Made by a program: the position numbers and the translations under genes | Assembly (NCBI GenBank): GCA_045617405.1 | Contig: JAZLIL010000121.1 | Coordinates: forward strand, 1-5,162 | Origin: JAZLIL01 sp045617405 | Lineage (GTDB): Bacteria; Bacillota; Clostridia; Lachnospirales; Lachnospiraceae | DNA: 5,162 nucleotides | Direction of reading: 5' to 3' | Part shown: positions 4,659 through 5,162 of the stretch, piece by piece | Layout: each line of letters begins with the position of its first letter | How positions within the stretch are numbered: the stretch's first letter is position 1 | The notes under the pieces: model-generated | The model's database searches: none | What the model was told of the DNA's origin: nothing | What the model saw: only the letters and a program-made list of their open reading frames with translations

Positions 4659-5162
4659 ATGAAATTTACAATCGAACGCGCAAGTTTTCTTGAAGCCTTG
4701 CTCAAGGTTCAGAATGTCGTGCCGGCACGCAGCACACTTCAGATTCTTTCCAACGCCCTTCTGGTTGCGGAAAACGGGACTCTCATGTTGACAACGACAG
4801 ACCTTGATATCAGCGTCCGTTGCAAAGTCGAGGCCGTTGTCGAGGAAAACGGTGCCACAACCCTGCCGATTCGTCGCCTGGTGAGCATTGTCCGCGAACT
4901 TTCCGATACGGCCATCGAGGTCAATGTCGATGATACGGATACCGCGACTCTGCAGTGCGGATCCTCCTACTTCAAAATCGTCGGTCTTCCGATGCGTGAT
5001 TTCCCGCCGGTTCCCGCTGCTGACGGAACGGTTTGCTTCCATATTGACTCAGGCGTTTTCCGTGAAATGCTCCGTAAGACTTCGTATGCCGTTTCGACGG
5101 ACGAGACACGCCGCATCCTGACGGGCGTCCTTCTGTCCTTCAAGGACGGCAAGCTTACAACG
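4659..5162 (+). CDS. dnaN: DnaN, DNA polymerase III beta sliding clamp, 3' end beyond window
   Basis: The ring-shaped dimer that tethers DNA polymerase III to DNA and serves as a hub for repair and for DnaA inactivation (family role). ATG at 4659 with AGGAG (4647-4651) 7 bases upstream; 168 codons are seen of about 370 expected. The start MKFTIERASFLEALLKVQNV is typical, followed by VPARSTLQILSNALL, LTTTDLDISVRC, TLPIRRLVSIVRELSD, FKIVGLPMRDFPPVP and SYAVSTDETRRILTGVLLSF. These cover domain I (about 1-120) and the start of domain II. The beta-clamp binding cleft in the C-terminal third is not visible. It is co-directional with dnaA across a 361 bp spacer that holds its own promoter. Codon use is more GC-rich than in mnmG. 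Identification is firm. Confidence 0.97.
   Translation, partial: MKFTIERASFLEALLKVQNVVPARSTLQILSNALLVAENGTLMLTTTDLDISVRCKVEAVVEENGATTLPIRRLVSIVRELSDTAIEVNVDDTDTATLQCGSSYFKIVGLPMRDFPPVPAADGTVCFHIDSGVFREMLRKTSYAVSTDETRRILTGVLLSFKDGKLTT

Noticed and set aside
4623..5042. 139-residue minus-strand open frame opposite dnaN
   Set aside because: It is antisense to well conserved DnaN codons and shows no recognisable domain or start signal.
1..5162. CRISPR array, insertion sequence or phage genes
   Set aside because: No spaced identical repeats, transposase motifs or terminal inverted repeats were seen; all genes are core chromosomal or envelope types.

Overview
The window looks like the replication-origin neighbourhood of a bacterial chromosome. 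From left to right it holds the 3' part of mnmG (gidA, + strand), a 275 bp spacer, a convergent gene for a small exported Spy/CpxP-like protein (- strand), a short AT-rich divergent promoter region, complete dnaA (+ strand), a 361 bp spacer with the marks of an origin, and the 5' part of dnaN (+ strand, cut by the right edge). The host cannot be named with confidence. An LTxxQ-type envelope protein and a DnaA with an aberrant DNA-recognition motif fit a divergent Gram-negative lineage, and the PVC group (for example Lentisphaerota or Verrucomicrobiota) is a guess from overall flavour only.

The left end is more than an ordinary mnmG. The frame is open from the first bases of the window to the stop at 1506-1508. 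Between two conserved MnmG blocks it carries an in-frame, AT-rich insertion of about 100 codons. Inside the insertion are two perfect copies of the ParB/Spo0J-binding site parS (TGTTCCACGTGGAACA, 102-117 and 336-351). They lie exactly 78 codons apart in the same codon phase, so both are translated as CSTWNN. A perfect 11 bp hairpin sits just left of the second site. The chromosome-partition centromere therefore appears to be embedded in the coding sequence of a tRNA-modification enzyme, about 2.6-2.8 kb from dnaA and about 4 kb from the likely origin.

The right half is the initiation module. Just upstream of the dnaA -10 box are two abutting 11 bp repeats (CTGTTAACAAC, CTGTTAATAAC) plus a degenerate third copy. 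The same 11-mer recurs, inverted and exact, in the dnaA-dnaN spacer, with several one- or two-mismatch relatives and a very AT-rich stretch beside it. Classical DnaA boxes (TTATNCACA) are scarce: one was found, at 2713. The DnaA protein itself carries KTHGT where the family signature reads RDHTT. The two facts together suggest a DnaA/DnaA-box pair with shifted specificity, autoregulating dnaA and firing an origin between dnaA and dnaN.

Three start sites were corrected by reading ribosome binding sites and conserved N-termini: dnaA begins at ATG 2918 (459 aa), the Spy-like gene at ATG 2567 (243 aa), and the mnmG frame is not started by the GTG at 186. Protein calls rest on family motifs recognised by eye; no search or folding program was run.
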